A stretch of 64,000 nt of DNA from Bordetella genomosp. 10 (GTDB taxonomy: Bacteria; Pseudomonadota; Gammaproteobacteria; Burkholderiales; Burkholderiaceae_B): assembly GCF_002261225.1 (NCBI RefSeq), contig NZ_NEVM01000001.1, positions 620,001-684,000 on the forward strand, given 5' to 3'. How positions within the stretch are numbered: position 1 is the first letter of the stretch; every line of letters starts with the position of its first letter. This document shows positions 1 to 10,571 of this stretch, piece after piece. The notes beneath the pieces were generated by a model, which made no database searches, was not told where the DNA came from, and saw nothing but the letters and a program-made list of their open reading frames with translations. Both the position numbers and the translations under genes were made by a program.

Positions 1-2450
1 GCGTCTCGTTGACCGAGCCAGGCCGCGACGAGCTGTTCGCGTCCATCGAGGACGCCCAGGTTTCCGTCGCCATCTGGCCGCTGCTATCGAAGAAGCTGGT
101 CATCGACCATTTGACCTTCAGCGGGGTCAAGGCGCGCGTGGTGCGCGACAAGCAGGGCCGCTTCAACTTCGAGGACCTGGTGGGCGGTCCGGCGCCGGTT
201 GCCGATGCGGACAATGTTCCGGGGGCCGGCGACGCGGCGCCATCGGCAGCGGATACGCCGGCCGCCGCGCCCGGCGCCGCGCAGAGCGCCGCCGGGGCCG
301 CCGCCGGTCTTGGGCAGGCCGCGGCCGACGCCGGCGGCGCCTCGCCCATGGTCGGCGGCATGCGCATCGACATCGCCGGCGTCGACCTCAAGGACGGCGA
401 GCTGCAATTGCAGGATGACCGCTCCGGCCTGGCGCTGGCGATAACGCAACTGGAAGCGACCACGGGCCGCGTGGCGTACGACCGTCCTTTCCCCGTGCAG
501 TTGTCCGCCCATTTGCAGGGCACGGCGCCGGCGGTGGACGCCGACCTGACCGGGCAGGCGAAGCTGAGCCTGAACCCGGCCGGCCCCCGCTACGCCGCCG
601 AGGACATGAACCTGCGCCTGAGCGGCCGCCTCGGCGACGCCCAGGCCAAGTCCCTGACCGCGCGCGGCAAGCTGGGCTTCGATAGCGGCAAGCTGGAGGC
701 CGCCGGCCTGGAACTGGTGTTCGAGGGCGACCTGCGCGACCCGGCGCGGCCCTTGTCCAACGTCGACGCCAGCATCGCGGCGCCGGCGCTGATGTTCGAT
801 TCGGCCCGGCATGAAATGCGCTGGGAGAAGCTGACGGTGCGGGCCAAGGGCGCCGCGCCGGACGGTCCCTTCGAGCTGGCGGTGGATGCGCCGGCCTTGA
901 GCGTTTCGCCGTCAGGCGCCAGCGGCGCGGCGCTGGGCGGCCGCCTGCGGCTCAACGGCGGCGACAGCGTGGACCTGCGCTTCGGTCTCAAGGGCATCGG
1001 CGGCAACGCCGAGGCGCTGAGCGTGGAGGAGGTCAAGGCGCAGGCCACGATTTCATACGGCGCCCGCGCCGCGCGGCCAGCGTCCGCCGATGCCGCGCCG
1101 ACGGCCAGCGTCGCGCCGGCGCGCGCGGGCGGCAAGCCCGGGACGCGCGAAGTCGCCGTTACGCTCGCCTCGCCGCTGACGCTGGACCTGGCGCACCGCG
1201 CTGGCGCGTTGCCGGCCGTGCAGGGCAATATCGCCATCACCGATCCCGGCCTGCCGCAAGGCGCCATGCAGATTCCCCTGACCGGCGCCCTCAGCGCGGA
1301 CCTGGCCAAGGACTCGGCCGAGGCGGCGCTCAATGCGCAGTTGGAAGGCGGCAAGTTCGACCTGAAGACCAGCGTCGCGCAACTGACCGCGCATCCCGCC
1401 ATCACGTTCGCGCTGGCGGTCGATCAACTGGACCTGGACAAGCTGGCCCCGGCCGGCGGCGCGATACTCGGCGCGCCGCGGCCGCCCGCGGGCGATCCGG
1501 CGGGCAAGGGCGCGGGAGAAGCACAGGCGCCTGCCAGCGCGCCGGAAACGGACAAGGTGGACTTCAGCGCGCTGGCCGGCATGAGCGCCAAGGGCAGCGT
1601 CTCCATCGGAACGCTGGTGGCGCGCGGCCTGCATGCCGATACCGTCCGCGCCAACGTGGCGCTGGCGCGCGGCAAGCTGGACCTCGGCGGCCTGTCCGCC
1701 GCGCTGTACGGCGGCAAGCTGGCGGGCGCCTTCTCGGTCGATGCCGCGCGCGAGAACGCCATGAGCGCGCGCCTGAATCTGAACGGCGTGGCGATCGGGC
1801 CCCTGCTTGCCGACGTGGCCGGCCGGCGCGCCCTGACGGGCACCGGCGACGTGGCGCTGGACCTGAAGACCCAGGGCGCCGACGTCCCGGCCCTGAAGCG
1901 TCAATTGTCCGGCACCGCGCAACTGCGGGTGCGCGATGGCGCCGTGCAGGGCATCAACGTCGGGCAGGTCCTGCGCGACGTCAAGGCGCTGGTGCTGTCG
2001 GGCAAGCGCGAGGACAGCACGGAGGTGCAGGCCGACGCCTCGCGCGAAACTGCGTTCTCGCGCCTGGACGCGGACCTGGCCTTCGCCAATGGCGTCGGCA
2101 CCTTCAAGTCTCTGGCGCTGGTTTCGCCGCTGCTGCGCGTGACCCAGGGATCGCCCGCCCGCATCGACGTCGGCGCGGACACGGTCGACCTGGTGGCGCA
2201 GGTCCGCATCGCCGATGCGCCGCCGCGCGCCGAAGGCCTGGACGAATTGCGCGGCCTGGGCGTGCCGGTGCACGTCCACGGGCCTTACGATCATTTGAGC
2301 TATCGCGTCGATTGGCGCGCCATGGCCGGCGACCTGGCCGCCCGCGCCCTGCAGCGCGGCCTGAAGGACGCCCTCAAGCACAAGCATGGCAAGTCGGAAG
2401 AACGACTCCAGGATCTGGGTAAGGTATTGAAAGGAATCACGGGGAAATGA
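1..2450 (+). CDS. AsmA family protein, 5' end outside window
   Basis: This is a long protein of the AsmA/TAM-like envelope family, whose members are inner-membrane-anchored periplasmic proteins linked to outer-membrane lipid or protein homeostasis. The frame is open to the first base, so the true start and the expected N-terminal membrane anchor lie upstream; a TTG at 9 is not a credible start. About 813 residues are visible: an N-terminal stretch on ligand-independent beta structure (FSGVKARVVRDKQGRFNFEDL), a low-complexity Ala/Pro/Gly segment at about residues 60-110, and a C-terminal AsmA-like region (LRVRDGAVQGINVGQVLRDVK is split across it). It overlaps the next gene by 4 bases. Function is from family only. 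Confidence 0.8.
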   Translation, partial: VSLTEPGRDELFASIEDAQVSVAIWPLLSKKLVIDHLTFSGVKARVVRDKQGRFNFEDLVGGPAPVADADNVPGAGDAAPSAADTPAAAPGAAQSAAGAAAGLGQAAADAGGASPMVGGMRIDIAGVDLKDGELQLQDDRSGLALAITQLEATTGRVAYDRPFPVQLSAHLQGTAPAVDADLTGQAKLSLNPAGPRYAAEDMNLRLSGRLGDAQAKSLTARGKLGFDSGKLEAAGLELVFEGDLRDPARPLSNVDASIAAPALMFDSARHEMRWEKLTVRAKGAAPDGPFELAVDAPALSVSPSGASGAALGGRLRLNGGDSVDLRFGLKGIGGNAEALSVEEVKAQATISYGARAARPASADAAPTASVAPARAGGKPGTREVAVTLASPLTLDLAHRAGALPAVQGNIAITDPGLPQGAMQIPLTGALSADLAKDSAEAALNAQLEGGKFDLKTSVAQLTAHPAITFALAVDQLDLDKLAPAGGAILGAPRPPAGDPAGKGAGEAQAPASAPETDKVDFSALAGMSAKGSVSIGTLVARGLHADTVRANVALARGKLDLGGLSAALYGGKLAGAFSVDAARENAMSARLNLNGVAIGPLLADVAGRRALTGTGDVALDLKTQGADVPALKRQLSGTAQLRVRDGAVQGINVGQVLRDVKALVLSGKREDSTEVQADASRETAFSRLDADLAFANGVGTFKSLALVSPLLRVTQGSPARIDVGADTVDLVAQVRIADAPPRAEGLDELRGLGVPVHVHGPYDHLSYRVDWRAMAGDLAARALQRGLKDALKHKHGKSEERLQDLGKVLKGITGK

Positions 2451-2833
2451 GCACACCCATCCATCATCCGGTGGCCCATTGCGGCGGCACCGACAACCCG
2501 CAGGCGGCCGCCTACGAACGGCGCTGGCTGCTGGTGCATTCCGGCGGCCAATGGCTGACGCAAGACATCTGTCCGCGCCTGGCGGAAATCGAGGTGGAAT
2601 TGCGTTTCGGCTATCTGGTGCTGCGCGCGCCGGGCATGCTGCGCATCGACATTCCGCTCGACGTCATCGAGGACGACGACAGCGTGCGCGAAGCCATCAT
2701 GGTGGGCACGCAGGCGGTGGACGTGGTGGACGAGGGCGAACTGGCGGCCGCCTGGGTCTCCAACTATGCCGGCATCCCCTGCCGGCTGATGAAAGTGCAT
2801 CCGGAGATGGGGCCGATCGACTGGCCGGCGTGA
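2447..2833 (+). CDS. MOSC N-terminal beta-barrel domain protein
   Basis: This 128-residue protein resembles the MOSC_N domain alone, without the C-terminal MOSC catalytic domain of molybdenum-cofactor sulfurases. The opening YERRWLLVHSGGQWLTQ and the closing AAWVSNYAGIPCRLMKVHP match the pattern of that barrel. No signal peptide or membrane segment is seen. The start ATG overlaps the stop of the AsmA gene (ATGA), so the two are probably translationally coupled. What a stand-alone MOSC_N protein does is not known to me; a sulfur-carrier or structural role is speculation. Confidence 0.6.
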   Translation: MSTPIHHPVAHCGGTDNPQAAAYERRWLLVHSGGQWLTQDICPRLAEIEVELRFGYLVLRAPGMLRIDIPLDVIEDDDSVREAIMVGTQAVDVVDEGELAAAWVSNYAGIPCRLMKVHPEMGPIDWPA

Positions 2834-2840
2834 TCCGGCG

Positions 2841-4106
2841 CTAGCGTTCCGCTTCGGCAGCGTCGGCTGACGCGGGCGTCAGCGCCGGCGTCGTCTGCGC
2901 CGGCGCAGGCACGGCGCGCCGGCGCGGGGCGAGCAGCGCATGCGCCAGCAGGCCCGCCGCCAGGCCCCAGAAGGCCGAACCGATGCCCCAGAAGCTCATG
3001 CCCGATGCCGTGGCCAGCACGGTGATGAGGGCCGCCTCGCGGCTTTCGGCGTGCTGCATCGCGCTGGCCAGGCCGCCCATGATGGGGCCCAGCAGCGCCA
3101 GCCCAGCCAACGCCGCGATCAATGCCGGCGGCAAGGCCTGAAAAAACACGGCCACCGCGCCGGCGGCCACGCTCAGCACTACGTAGCTCACGCCGTAGGT
3201 GACGGCGGCGACATAGCGCCGGCCGGGGTCGGGATGCGATTCATGGCCCGCGCAGATCGCCGCGATGATGGCGGCCAGCGTGACGCTGTGCGCGCCGAAG
3301 GGCGCGGCCAGCAAGCCCACGCCGCCGCTGACCGCGATGAGGCGCGAGGCCGGCACGCGATAGCCCGCGGCCTGCAAGATGGCCAGGCCGGGCAGGTTCT
3401 GCGAGGCCATCGCCACCACGAACAGCGGCAGCGCCAGGCTGATCGCTCCGCGCCAGGTGAATTCCGGCGTGGTCCAGACGAATTGCGTCAATTCCCAGCC
3501 GCCCGCGTCGAAACGCAGCACGCCGCGCGAGGCCGCGACGGCCAGGCCGCAGGCCAGCACCGCCAGGATGGCGTAGCGCGGCGCCCAACGCTTGCACAGC
3601 AGGTAGGCCAAGCCCATGGGCAGGACCAGCCATGCTTCCTTGCCCATCGCGCCGAACACGCCGATGCCGAAGTTCAGCAGCACGCCGGCCAGCATGGCGG
3701 CCGCGATCTGCGGCGGAATGCGCCGCGCGATGGGATCGACCCAGCCGAGCAGGCCGCAGGCCAGGGCCAGCGCCGCCGCCAGCACGAAAGCGCCGACCGC
3801 CTCGCCGAAGGGCACGCCGGCCAGCGCGCTGATCAGCAGGGCCGCGCCGGGCGTGGACCAGGCCAGCACGACGGGCACGCGCAGGCGCAGGCTGAGCCAG
3901 GCGCCGCCCAGGCCCAGGGCCAGGCAGATGGAGCCCAGCCAGGATCCGATGCGCGCCGGGTCCAGGCCGGCGCTATGGCCAGCCTGCACCATCAGCACCG
4001 CCGTGCCGCCGAAGCTCACCAGCACGGCGACCAGGCCGGCGACGACGGCCGACAGCGACATGTCGCCGCGGCGCGAGAGCGGAAGGGAGGTGCGGGGGGA
4101 TGTCAT
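2841..4106 (-). CDS. benE: Benzoate/H+ symporter family protein (BenE-like)
   Basis: A 421-residue, very hydrophobic inner-membrane protein with about 10-12 predicted helices, of the BenE family of benzoate:proton symporters. Family-like features are the start region LSAVVAGLVAVLVSFGGTA, the helix with VPVVLAWSTPGAALL and the conserved FGAHSVTLAAIIAAICAG. The upstream in-frame extension to 4241 lies inside the ferredoxin gene and is not membrane-like, so I chose the ATG at 4106. No benzoate catabolic genes lie next to it, so the substrate is uncertain. A Pro/Ala-rich tail ends the protein. Confidence 0.75.
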   Translation of the reverse strand: MTSPRTSLPLSRRGDMSLSAVVAGLVAVLVSFGGTAVLMVQAGHSAGLDPARIGSWLGSICLALGLGGAWLSLRLRVPVVLAWSTPGAALLISALAGVPFGEAVGAFVLAAALALACGLLGWVDPIARRIPPQIAAAMLAGVLLNFGIGVFGAMGKEAWLVLPMGLAYLLCKRWAPRYAILAVLACGLAVAASRGVLRFDAGGWELTQFVWTTPEFTWRGAISLALPLFVVAMASQNLPGLAILQAAGYRVPASRLIAVSGGVGLLAAPFGAHSVTLAAIIAAICAGHESHPDPGRRYVAAVTYGVSYVVLSVAAGAVAVFFQALPPALIAALAGLALLGPIMGGLASAMQHAESREAALITVLATASGMSFWGIGSAFWGLAAGLLAHALLAPRRRAVPAPAQTTPALTPASADAAEAER

Positions 4107-4135
4107 TCGGGCGGCGGGCGTGGCCGGGGCCTGGG

Positions 4136-5048
<913 letters not shown>

Positions 5049-5086
5049 TTATAGGTATGTCATCTCTCCGAACGGCGATTATTGAC

Positions 5087-5653
5087 CTATTTCCGCAATG
5101 CAGCAAATTGCAGCAGGTGGTAGTGCACCGCGCCGGCTTTGTCCTGACGCAATAATTCGAAATTTTCGGGCGCTTCGAGGGCGTTTTCGCTCTCAGCGTA
5201 CACCAAGGCGTTCTCGGTGAGGATGCCCGGCAGCAGGGGCCAGATGCGGGGCAGCCAATCCTGGCCGAAAGGCGGGTCCAGCATGACCAGGTCGTAGCGG
5301 GTGGCGTCCATGCGTCGCAGCGTGTCCAGGGCGTCGCCGGCGTGGATGCGGATCCGCGTGGCGCCGAGCTTGTCGCGCACCGTCCGCAGGGCGGACAGGG
5401 CGGCGCGGTCGCGCTCCACCATCTGCACGTGGGCGGCGCCGCGCGAGGCGGCTTCGAAGCCTAGCGCGCCGCTGCCGGCGAAGAGGTCCAGCACCGATTT
5501 GTCGTCGTAGCGGTTGTCCCAGAAGTGGTTCAGCCAGTTGAACAGGGTCTCGCGCACCCGGTCGGGGGTGGGGCGCAGGCCGGCGGCGTCGACGACGGCG
5601 ATGGGGGTGCGCCGGTAAAGGCCACCGACGATGCGAATATACTTGTTCACCAT
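5087..5653 (-). CDS. rsmD: 16S rRNA (guanine966-N2)-methyltransferase
   Basis: RsmD methylates G966 of 16S rRNA using S-adenosylmethionine. The 188-residue protein shows the family start IRIVGGLYRRTPI, the PTPDRVRETLFNWL motif, the SAM-binding DLFAGSGALGFEAASRGA and the catalytic DPPF (MLDPPFGQDW). The ATG at 5653 overlaps the divergent ftsY start codon (5652) by two bases, so the two start codons share CATG; a GTG three bases further in (5650) is another possible start. An in-frame extension to 5677 would lie within ftsY and is less likely. Confidence 0.93.
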   Translation of the reverse strand: MVNKYIRIVGGLYRRTPIAVVDAAGLRPTPDRVRETLFNWLNHFWDNRYDDKSVLDLFAGSGALGFEAASRGAAHVQMVERDRAALSALRTVRDKLGATRIRIHAGDALDTLRRMDATRYDLVMLDPPFGQDWLPRIWPLLPGILTENALVYAESENALEAPENFELLRQDKAGAVHYHLLQFAALRK

Positions 5654-7142
5654 GTTTGAAAAATTCAACTTCTTCAAGAAAAAAAAGCCCGCGCCGGACG
5701 TTCAGACGCCCGCCGAGCCCGTAGCCGACGCGCCGCCCGCGCAGGTCCCCGAGCAAGCCGCCCCGGTGCCTCCGGCGCCCGCGTCCGTGCCTGCTTCCTC
5801 ACAGCCTGCGCCGGTGCCGTCTGCGCCTGCTTCCACACCGCCTGCATCGGTGCCGCCCACGTCCGCGCCAGTGTCTGCACAGTCTGCACCGGTGCCACCT
5901 GCGTTTTCGCCCAGTTCTGCGCGACCTGCGGCAGCGCCGTCCGGCGCCACCCCGGCGACGGAAACTCGTAGTCCGGCCGCTGGCAGCCAGGCTGCCGCCG
6001 GCCTCCCGGCCGGAAGCGCCGCGTCACCGCCTGCTCCGGCATCGGTCGCCGCGGAGCCCGTGACGGCATCGGCCGTCCAGACGCCTAGCGCCGCATACGT
6101 AGCGCCGGCCTCGGGGCAGCCAGCCCCGCCCATGGCCCCGGTCACGCCGCCCGCCGCGCCGCCGGTCACGCCGTCCACCGTAGCTCAGCCCGAGCCGTCG
6201 CCTGCCGCCCCTGCCGAGGCGGCGCCCGCCAAGACCTCCTGGCTGAACCGCCTGAAGAAAGGCCTTGCGCGTACCGGCCAGAGCATAGGCGGCCTGTTCG
6301 TCGGCGTGAAGGTCGACGAAAACCTGTTCGAGGAACTGGAATCGGCGCTCATTATGGCCGATGCCGGCCTGGAGGCGACCGAGAAGCTGCTCACCGCGTT
6401 GCGCGCCCGCGTCAAGAAAGACCGCATCGAGGACCCCGCCAAGGTGCGCGACGCCTTGCGTGAATTGCTGGCCGATCACCTGCGTCCGCTGGAGCGCCGC
6501 TTCGACGTCACCCGCGCCAAGCCGCTGGTGGTGATGATCGCCGGCGTCAACGGCGCCGGCAAGACCACGTCCATCGGCAAGCTGGCCTATACCTTCCAGC
6601 AGCAGGGCGCCAGCGTGCTGCTGGCCGCCGGCGATACCTTCCGCGCCGCCGCGCGCGAGCAACTGATGCAATGGGGCGCCCGCAACAACGTGACCGTCAT
6701 CGCGCAGGAGGGCGGCGATCCGGCCGCCGTGGCCTTCGACGCCGTCAATGCCGGCCGCGCCCGCGGCGCCTCGGTGGTCATGGTCGACACCGCCGGCCGC
6801 CTGCCGACGCAACTGCATCTGATGGAAGAGCTGAAGAAAATCCGCCGCGTGATCGGCAAGGCCGACGCCAACGCGCCGCACGAGGTGCTGCTGGTGATCG
6901 ACGGCAACACCGGCCAGAACGCGCTGGCGCAGATCCGCGCCTTCGACGCCGCCATCAACCTTACCGGCCTGGTGGTCACCAAGCTGGACGGCACCGCCAA
7001 GGGCGGCACGCTGGCCGCCGTGGCCGCGGGCAGCCAGGGCGTGCGCCCGGTGCCGGTCTACTGGATCGGCGTGGGCGAAGGCCTGGAAGACCTCCAGCCC
7101 TTCGTCGCCGACGAATTCGCCGGCGCGCTGTTGGCGGGATAA
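5652..7142 (+). CDS. ftsY: Signal recognition particle receptor FtsY
   Basis: FtsY is the membrane-associated SRP receptor GTPase that docks ribosome-SRP complexes at the translocon. The 496-residue protein starts [12 protein letters not shown], a basic amphipathic lipid-binding start. Residues about 15-185 are a low-complexity Ala/Pro/Ser/Val linker (the A domain). The NG domain follows: [13 protein letters not shown] start, [16 protein letters not shown]-loop near residue 298, then [21 protein letters not shown] and [10 protein letters not shown]. Start was chosen at 5652 because the seven extra upstream residues overlap the rsmD start and the family begins MF/MFGF. Confidence 0.95.
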   Translation: MFEKFNFFKKKKPAPDVQTPAEPVADAPPAQVPEQAAPVPPAPASVPASSQPAPVPSAPASTPPASVPPTSAPVSAQSAPVPPAFSPSSARPAAAPSGATPATETRSPAAGSQAAAGLPAGSAASPPAPASVAAEPVTASAVQTPSAAYVAPASGQPAPPMAPVTPPAAPPVTPSTVAQPEPSPAAPAEAAPAKTSWLNRLKKGLARTGQSIGGLFVGVKVDENLFEELESALIMADAGLEATEKLLTALRARVKKDRIEDPAKVRDALRELLADHLRPLERRFDVTRAKPLVVMIAGVNGAGKTTSIGKLAYTFQQQGASVLLAAGDTFRAAAREQLMQWGARNNVTVIAQEGGDPAAVAFDAVNAGRARGASVVMVDTAGRLPTQLHLMEELKKIRRVIGKADANAPHEVLLVIDGNTGQNALAQIRAFDAAINLTGLVVTKLDGTAKGGTLAAVAAGSQGVRPVPVYWIGVGEGLEDLQPFVADEFAGALLAG

Positions 7143-7233
7143 CTCGCGGAAGGGGGCCGGACCGCGGAATGGTCCGGCCGCCGGCCGGATTCGGATATCC
7201 ATCTCGATATCCATTCCGGCGCCGGTATGCCGC

Positions 7234-8982
7234 CTATTTCCAGAATTCCTTCGCGTGTCCGAATTGCTTGAACGCGCGTTCGGCCTTGGCCACCAGTTCT
7301 TCCTGACGCGCGCTGATCCAGCCCAGCGCGAACCACGCCTGCGGATACTGCACGCTCCATTGGCGATAAAGATCGTGCGCCACGGACAGGTCGTTCATTT
7401 CCCCCAGCACGTCCTGCACGGCGGCCAGGCGGATCTTGTAGTCGCGCACCTTGGCGGCCGGCAGCAGCGACTCCGTGAAATTCAACCCGTAGCGCAGCCG
7501 CTTGGCCCGCTTGCGCAAGGCATGGCGGCTGGGGATGTCCAGCGCCGCGAAGTGCCGGCCCTCGTGCAGGACGCGGCGATGCCATTTACGCAGGCGCGCG
7601 GCCAGCAGGTCGTGCAGCGTGGGCGGCGTTTCCTGTTCCGGCGGCACCAGCGGAATGATGGACGGGACGATCTGCGGCGCGTGGGTGCTGTCCCAGTCGA
7701 CCGGGGCCGGTACGGCGCCGGCGGCCTCGGCGGCGCGCAGGGCTTGCGCGGCGGCATCCTCGCCGGTCAGGCCCAGCGTGGTTGCCGCTTCGTCGCCCGC
7801 CGTCACGCCGTTGGCCGCAATGGCGTCGGACGACGGGGAGGCGGCGCCGGCCAGCCCGCTGGCCGGTCCGGTGGCGGCGGCCGGCACGTCCAGGCTCCAT
7901 TCCAGCATGTCCAGCAGCCAGCCCTGGAATTCCGGGCTGGCGGCGATCTCGCGCGAAGGCGCGGAAGGCGGCGGCGCTTCCATCGGGAAGGTCGGCATGC
8001 CGGCGCGGACCAGGGCGGGGATGATGCTCTCCTGCAATACGTCCTGGTCGCGATTGGCGCCGAAGGCGGCGAAGAAGGTCCGTATGCCTTCCTGCAGCGG
8101 CGCCGGCGGCAGCCCCGCCCAGCCGTCGTACAGGCGCCAGGCCGAGCGCAGCCGGCGCATGCCCACGCGCAACTGGTGCACGTGTTCGGGGTTGCCGGCC
8201 TTGCGGATGCCGTCGGTGTCGACTTCGGCCAGGACGGCCGCGTTGCGGATGATCTGGTCCAGGCACTCGGCCGCGACCGCCCCCAGCGCCTGGGCTGGCG
8301 ACATGGCCGGGTCCAGGCGCACGTTGCGCGCGCCGGTGCTGGTCCAGAATTCATCGATGGCGGCGGCGCGGGCCTCGTCGTCCTGCAAGCCGTCCAGGGT
8401 GTGGGCCAGGCGCGCCAGGCGGTCGCCGCGCTCGGATTTGCTGCGCGCGTCCATCACCAGCCCGTGGCGGCGCAGCCAGGCGCGAGCCGCGGTGAACAGC
8501 GCGGCGGGCTTGCCCGACATCAGCTCGAACTCGATCTCGCTGATCGGTAGTTCCAGCGCGCCGGCGCGCAGTAAGCCGCGGTCGTAGGCGATTTCCACCG
8601 TGCCCTGGCGGTTGCGCACCTTGCGGATCAGGCGCGTGACGTCCGTCTCGTAGCGCAGGCCCAGCTCGCCCTTCAGGCCGGCCAGGGTGGCTTCCACCTC
8701 CGTGCCGGCATAGACCGAAAGGTCGAGGATGGGGCCGGGCCGGGGGTGATTGAGCTCGATGCGGGTAATCGCGTTGTTACCCGGCGTCTTCAGCGTCTGC
8801 ACCCAGACATTGCCTTCGCGGCGCAGGCGTATCGCCACCCGGGCGCGGGCCAGCTCGCGGTCCGGCGTGTCGAAATACATCGCATGCAGGCGAATGCGGC
8901 TGGCGTCGCGCTGTTTGACTTCCTGCTCCAGGGCCTTGCGCGCGGCGGCGGGCACGTGAAGTTTCAATTCCTGTTCCGACAT
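7234..8982 (-). CDS. CYTH and CHAD domain protein
   Basis: This 582-residue protein joins an N-terminal CYTH triphosphate tunnel domain to a C-terminal CHAD domain. The CYTH signature ExExK is seen as EQELKLHV at the start, followed by YFDTPDRELARARVAIRLRREG. CHAD domains bind inorganic polyphosphate; here the basic HVHQLRVGMRRLRSAWRLY and the second half SRHALRKRAKRLRYGLNF, both rich in His/Arg/Lys, are visible. An Ala/Pro-rich spacer of about 100 residues splits the CHAD region. CYTH-CHAD fusions are thought to act in polyphosphate or triphosphate metabolism. The ATG at 8982 fits the family start; the reading frame upstream runs through a repeat. Confidence 0.85.
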   Translation of the reverse strand: MSEQELKLHVPAAARKALEQEVKQRDASRIRLHAMYFDTPDRELARARVAIRLRREGNVWVQTLKTPGNNAITRIELNHPRPGPILDLSVYAGTEVEATLAGLKGELGLRYETDVTRLIRKVRNRQGTVEIAYDRGLLRAGALELPISEIEFELMSGKPAALFTAARAWLRRHGLVMDARSKSERGDRLARLAHTLDGLQDDEARAAAIDEFWTSTGARNVRLDPAMSPAQALGAVAAECLDQIIRNAAVLAEVDTDGIRKAGNPEHVHQLRVGMRRLRSAWRLYDGWAGLPPAPLQEGIRTFFAAFGANRDQDVLQESIIPALVRAGMPTFPMEAPPPSAPSREIAASPEFQGWLLDMLEWSLDVPAAATGPASGLAGAASPSSDAIAANGVTAGDEAATTLGLTGEDAAAQALRAAEAAGAVPAPVDWDSTHAPQIVPSIIPLVPPEQETPPTLHDLLAARLRKWHRRVLHEGRHFAALDIPSRHALRKRAKRLRYGLNFTESLLPAAKVRDYKIRLAAVQDVLGEMNDLSVAHDLYRQWSVQYPQAWFALGWISARQEELVAKAERAFKQFGHAKEFWK

Positions 8983-9009
8983 GACGCTCCGGGAAACGAT
9001 AAAAAAAGC

Positions 9010-9181
9010 CCACAAACCACCGCGCGGCTGACGCCGCTTGCTCTCCCCCAATGGGGGCCGCAACCCTCGGTGCCCATCCAGGGCGTAGCGGAGCCGGCTT
9101 TGCCGGTCCGCCAACGCCGCCCCCTTGAGGGGGCCCGCGAAGCGGGTACGGGGTGGGCTCCCCCTGGCGGCTCGGTGGCAA
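9010..9181. repeat. Dispersed G/C hairpin repeat in the ribB upstream gap
   Basis: The 407-base gap between the CYTH/CHAD gene and ribB holds a run of G/C-rich inverted repeats. The unit at 9021-9061 (CGCGCGGCTGACGCCGCTTG, then CCCCC-aat-GGGGG) is the reverse-complement relative of the element at 16566-16603. A second hairpin, CCCCTTGAGGGG, lies near 9121-9134. Such elements recur in intergenic DNA of Bordetella and Achromobacter. I see no FMN riboswitch between the repeat and ribB. Confidence 0.6.
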
Positions 9182-9389
9182 AAAAGACAGGGGATATTAC
9201 CGACCGCAGGCCGAAATTTGATGACGATTCATAATCCTGTCACCGATCGGTTGGTTGTATCCTTATATATCCATTCCGATGACAGGGTTATGTCTCCCAG
9301 TGTATCGCCGGGACGCCTGCCGCGGATATCCGGCCGCGCGCCCCCGAGAGCGGTAAAATCCCTTCCTTTACCGCTCACGCTCCTTCGCC

Positions 9390-10559
9390 ATGTCCGCACA
9401 GTTGAGTCCCGCCCCTGCCGAACCCGGTTCGTTCGGCATCGCGCCGGTGACTGAAATCATCGCCGAACTCCGCGCCGGCCGCATCGTCATTCTGGTCGAC
9501 GAGGAAGACCGGGAAAACGAAGGCGACCTCGTCATGGCCGCCGAATTCGTCACGCCCGAGGCCATCAATTTCATGGTCACCCACGGCCGCGGCCTGGTTT
9601 GCCTGACCTTGACCGAAGAGCGCTGCCGCCAGCTCGACCTGCCGCTGATGGCCAGCCGCAACGGCACCCGTTTCGGCACCAACTTCACGGTGTCCATCGA
9701 GGCCGCCGAGGGCGTGGAGACCGGCATCTCGGCCGCCGACCGCGCCCGCACCATCCGCGTCGCCGTGGCGCGCGACGCCCGCCCGGCCGACCTGGTGCAG
9801 CCCGGCCACATCTTCCCGGTGCGCGCGGTGCCCGGCGGCGTGCTGATGCGCGCCGGCCATACCGAAGCCGGCTGCGACCTCACCGCCATGGCCGGCCTGA
9901 CCCCGGCCGCGGTCATCTGCGAAATCCTCAAGCCGGACGGCACCATGGCGCGCCTGCCCGACCTGGTGACCTTCGCGCGCGAGCATGGCCTGAAGATCGG
10001 CACCATCGCCGACCTCATCCAGTACCGCAGCGAACACGAATCCATCGTCCAGCGCATCGGCGAGCGCGCCATGCAGACCGCCTGGGGCAGTTTCCGCGCC
10101 ATCGCGTATCGCGACACCGCCACGGGCTCGGCCCACCTGGCGCTGGTCCACGGCGACATCGACCCGCAGCGCGAAACCCTGGTGCGCGTGCACGAGCCGG
10201 CCTCGGTGCTGGACGTGCTGGACACCGGCGCCAGCGAGCATAGCTGGGGCGTGTCGCAGGCCTTGCGCACCATCGCCCAGGCGCCCGCGGGCGTGGTGGT
10301 GCTGATGAACCTGCAGGCGGCCGCCGACGAACTGTTCGGCCAGATCGCCAACTGGTCGGCCGGCGACGTCAAGCATGCCACGGGGGGCGGCGACCGCATG
10401 GGCCTGCGCACCTACGGCATCGGCGCGCAGATCCTGCGCGATCTCAACGTCGGGCAGATGAAATTGCTCGCGCGTCCGCGCAAGATGCCCAGCATGGCCG
10501 GCTTTGCCCTGACGATTACCGGTTACGATTGCGATCCTCCGATATCCACCCAGCAATAA
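9390..10559 (+). CDS. ribB: 3,4-dihydroxy-2-butanone 4-phosphate synthase with degenerate GTP cyclohydrolase II domain
   Basis: This 389-residue protein makes 3,4-dihydroxy-2-butanone 4-phosphate from ribulose 5-phosphate for riboflavin synthesis. The N-terminal half (about residues 1-215) has the DEEDRENEGDLVMAAE motif, GHIFPVRA and HTEAGCDL of RibB. The C-terminal half is laid out like GTP cyclohydrolase II (RibA) but lacks its zinc-binding cysteines: where RibA has a VHSECLTGDV...CDCG segment this protein reads VHEPASVLDVLDTG. The RibA half is therefore probably inactive and a separate ribA is expected elsewhere. This RibBA-like layout is common in betaproteobacteria. ribH follows after 12 bases. 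Confidence 0.9.
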   Translation: MSAQLSPAPAEPGSFGIAPVTEIIAELRAGRIVILVDEEDRENEGDLVMAAEFVTPEAINFMVTHGRGLVCLTLTEERCRQLDLPLMASRNGTRFGTNFTVSIEAAEGVETGISAADRARTIRVAVARDARPADLVQPGHIFPVRAVPGGVLMRAGHTEAGCDLTAMAGLTPAAVICEILKPDGTMARLPDLVTFAREHGLKIGTIADLIQYRSEHESIVQRIGERAMQTAWGSFRAIAYRDTATGSAHLALVHGDIDPQRETLVRVHEPASVLDVLDTGASEHSWGVSQALRTIAQAPAGVVVLMNLQAAADELFGQIANWSAGDVKHATGGGDRMGLRTYGIGAQILRDLNVGQMKLLARPRKMPSMAGFALTITGYDCDPPISTQQ

Positions 10560-10571
10560 GGCAGCTCATCC

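Noticed and set aside
9190..9389. FMN riboswitch upstream of ribB
   Set aside because: The conserved RFN-element helices and loops were not found in the leader; the gap holds a repeat and a spacer.
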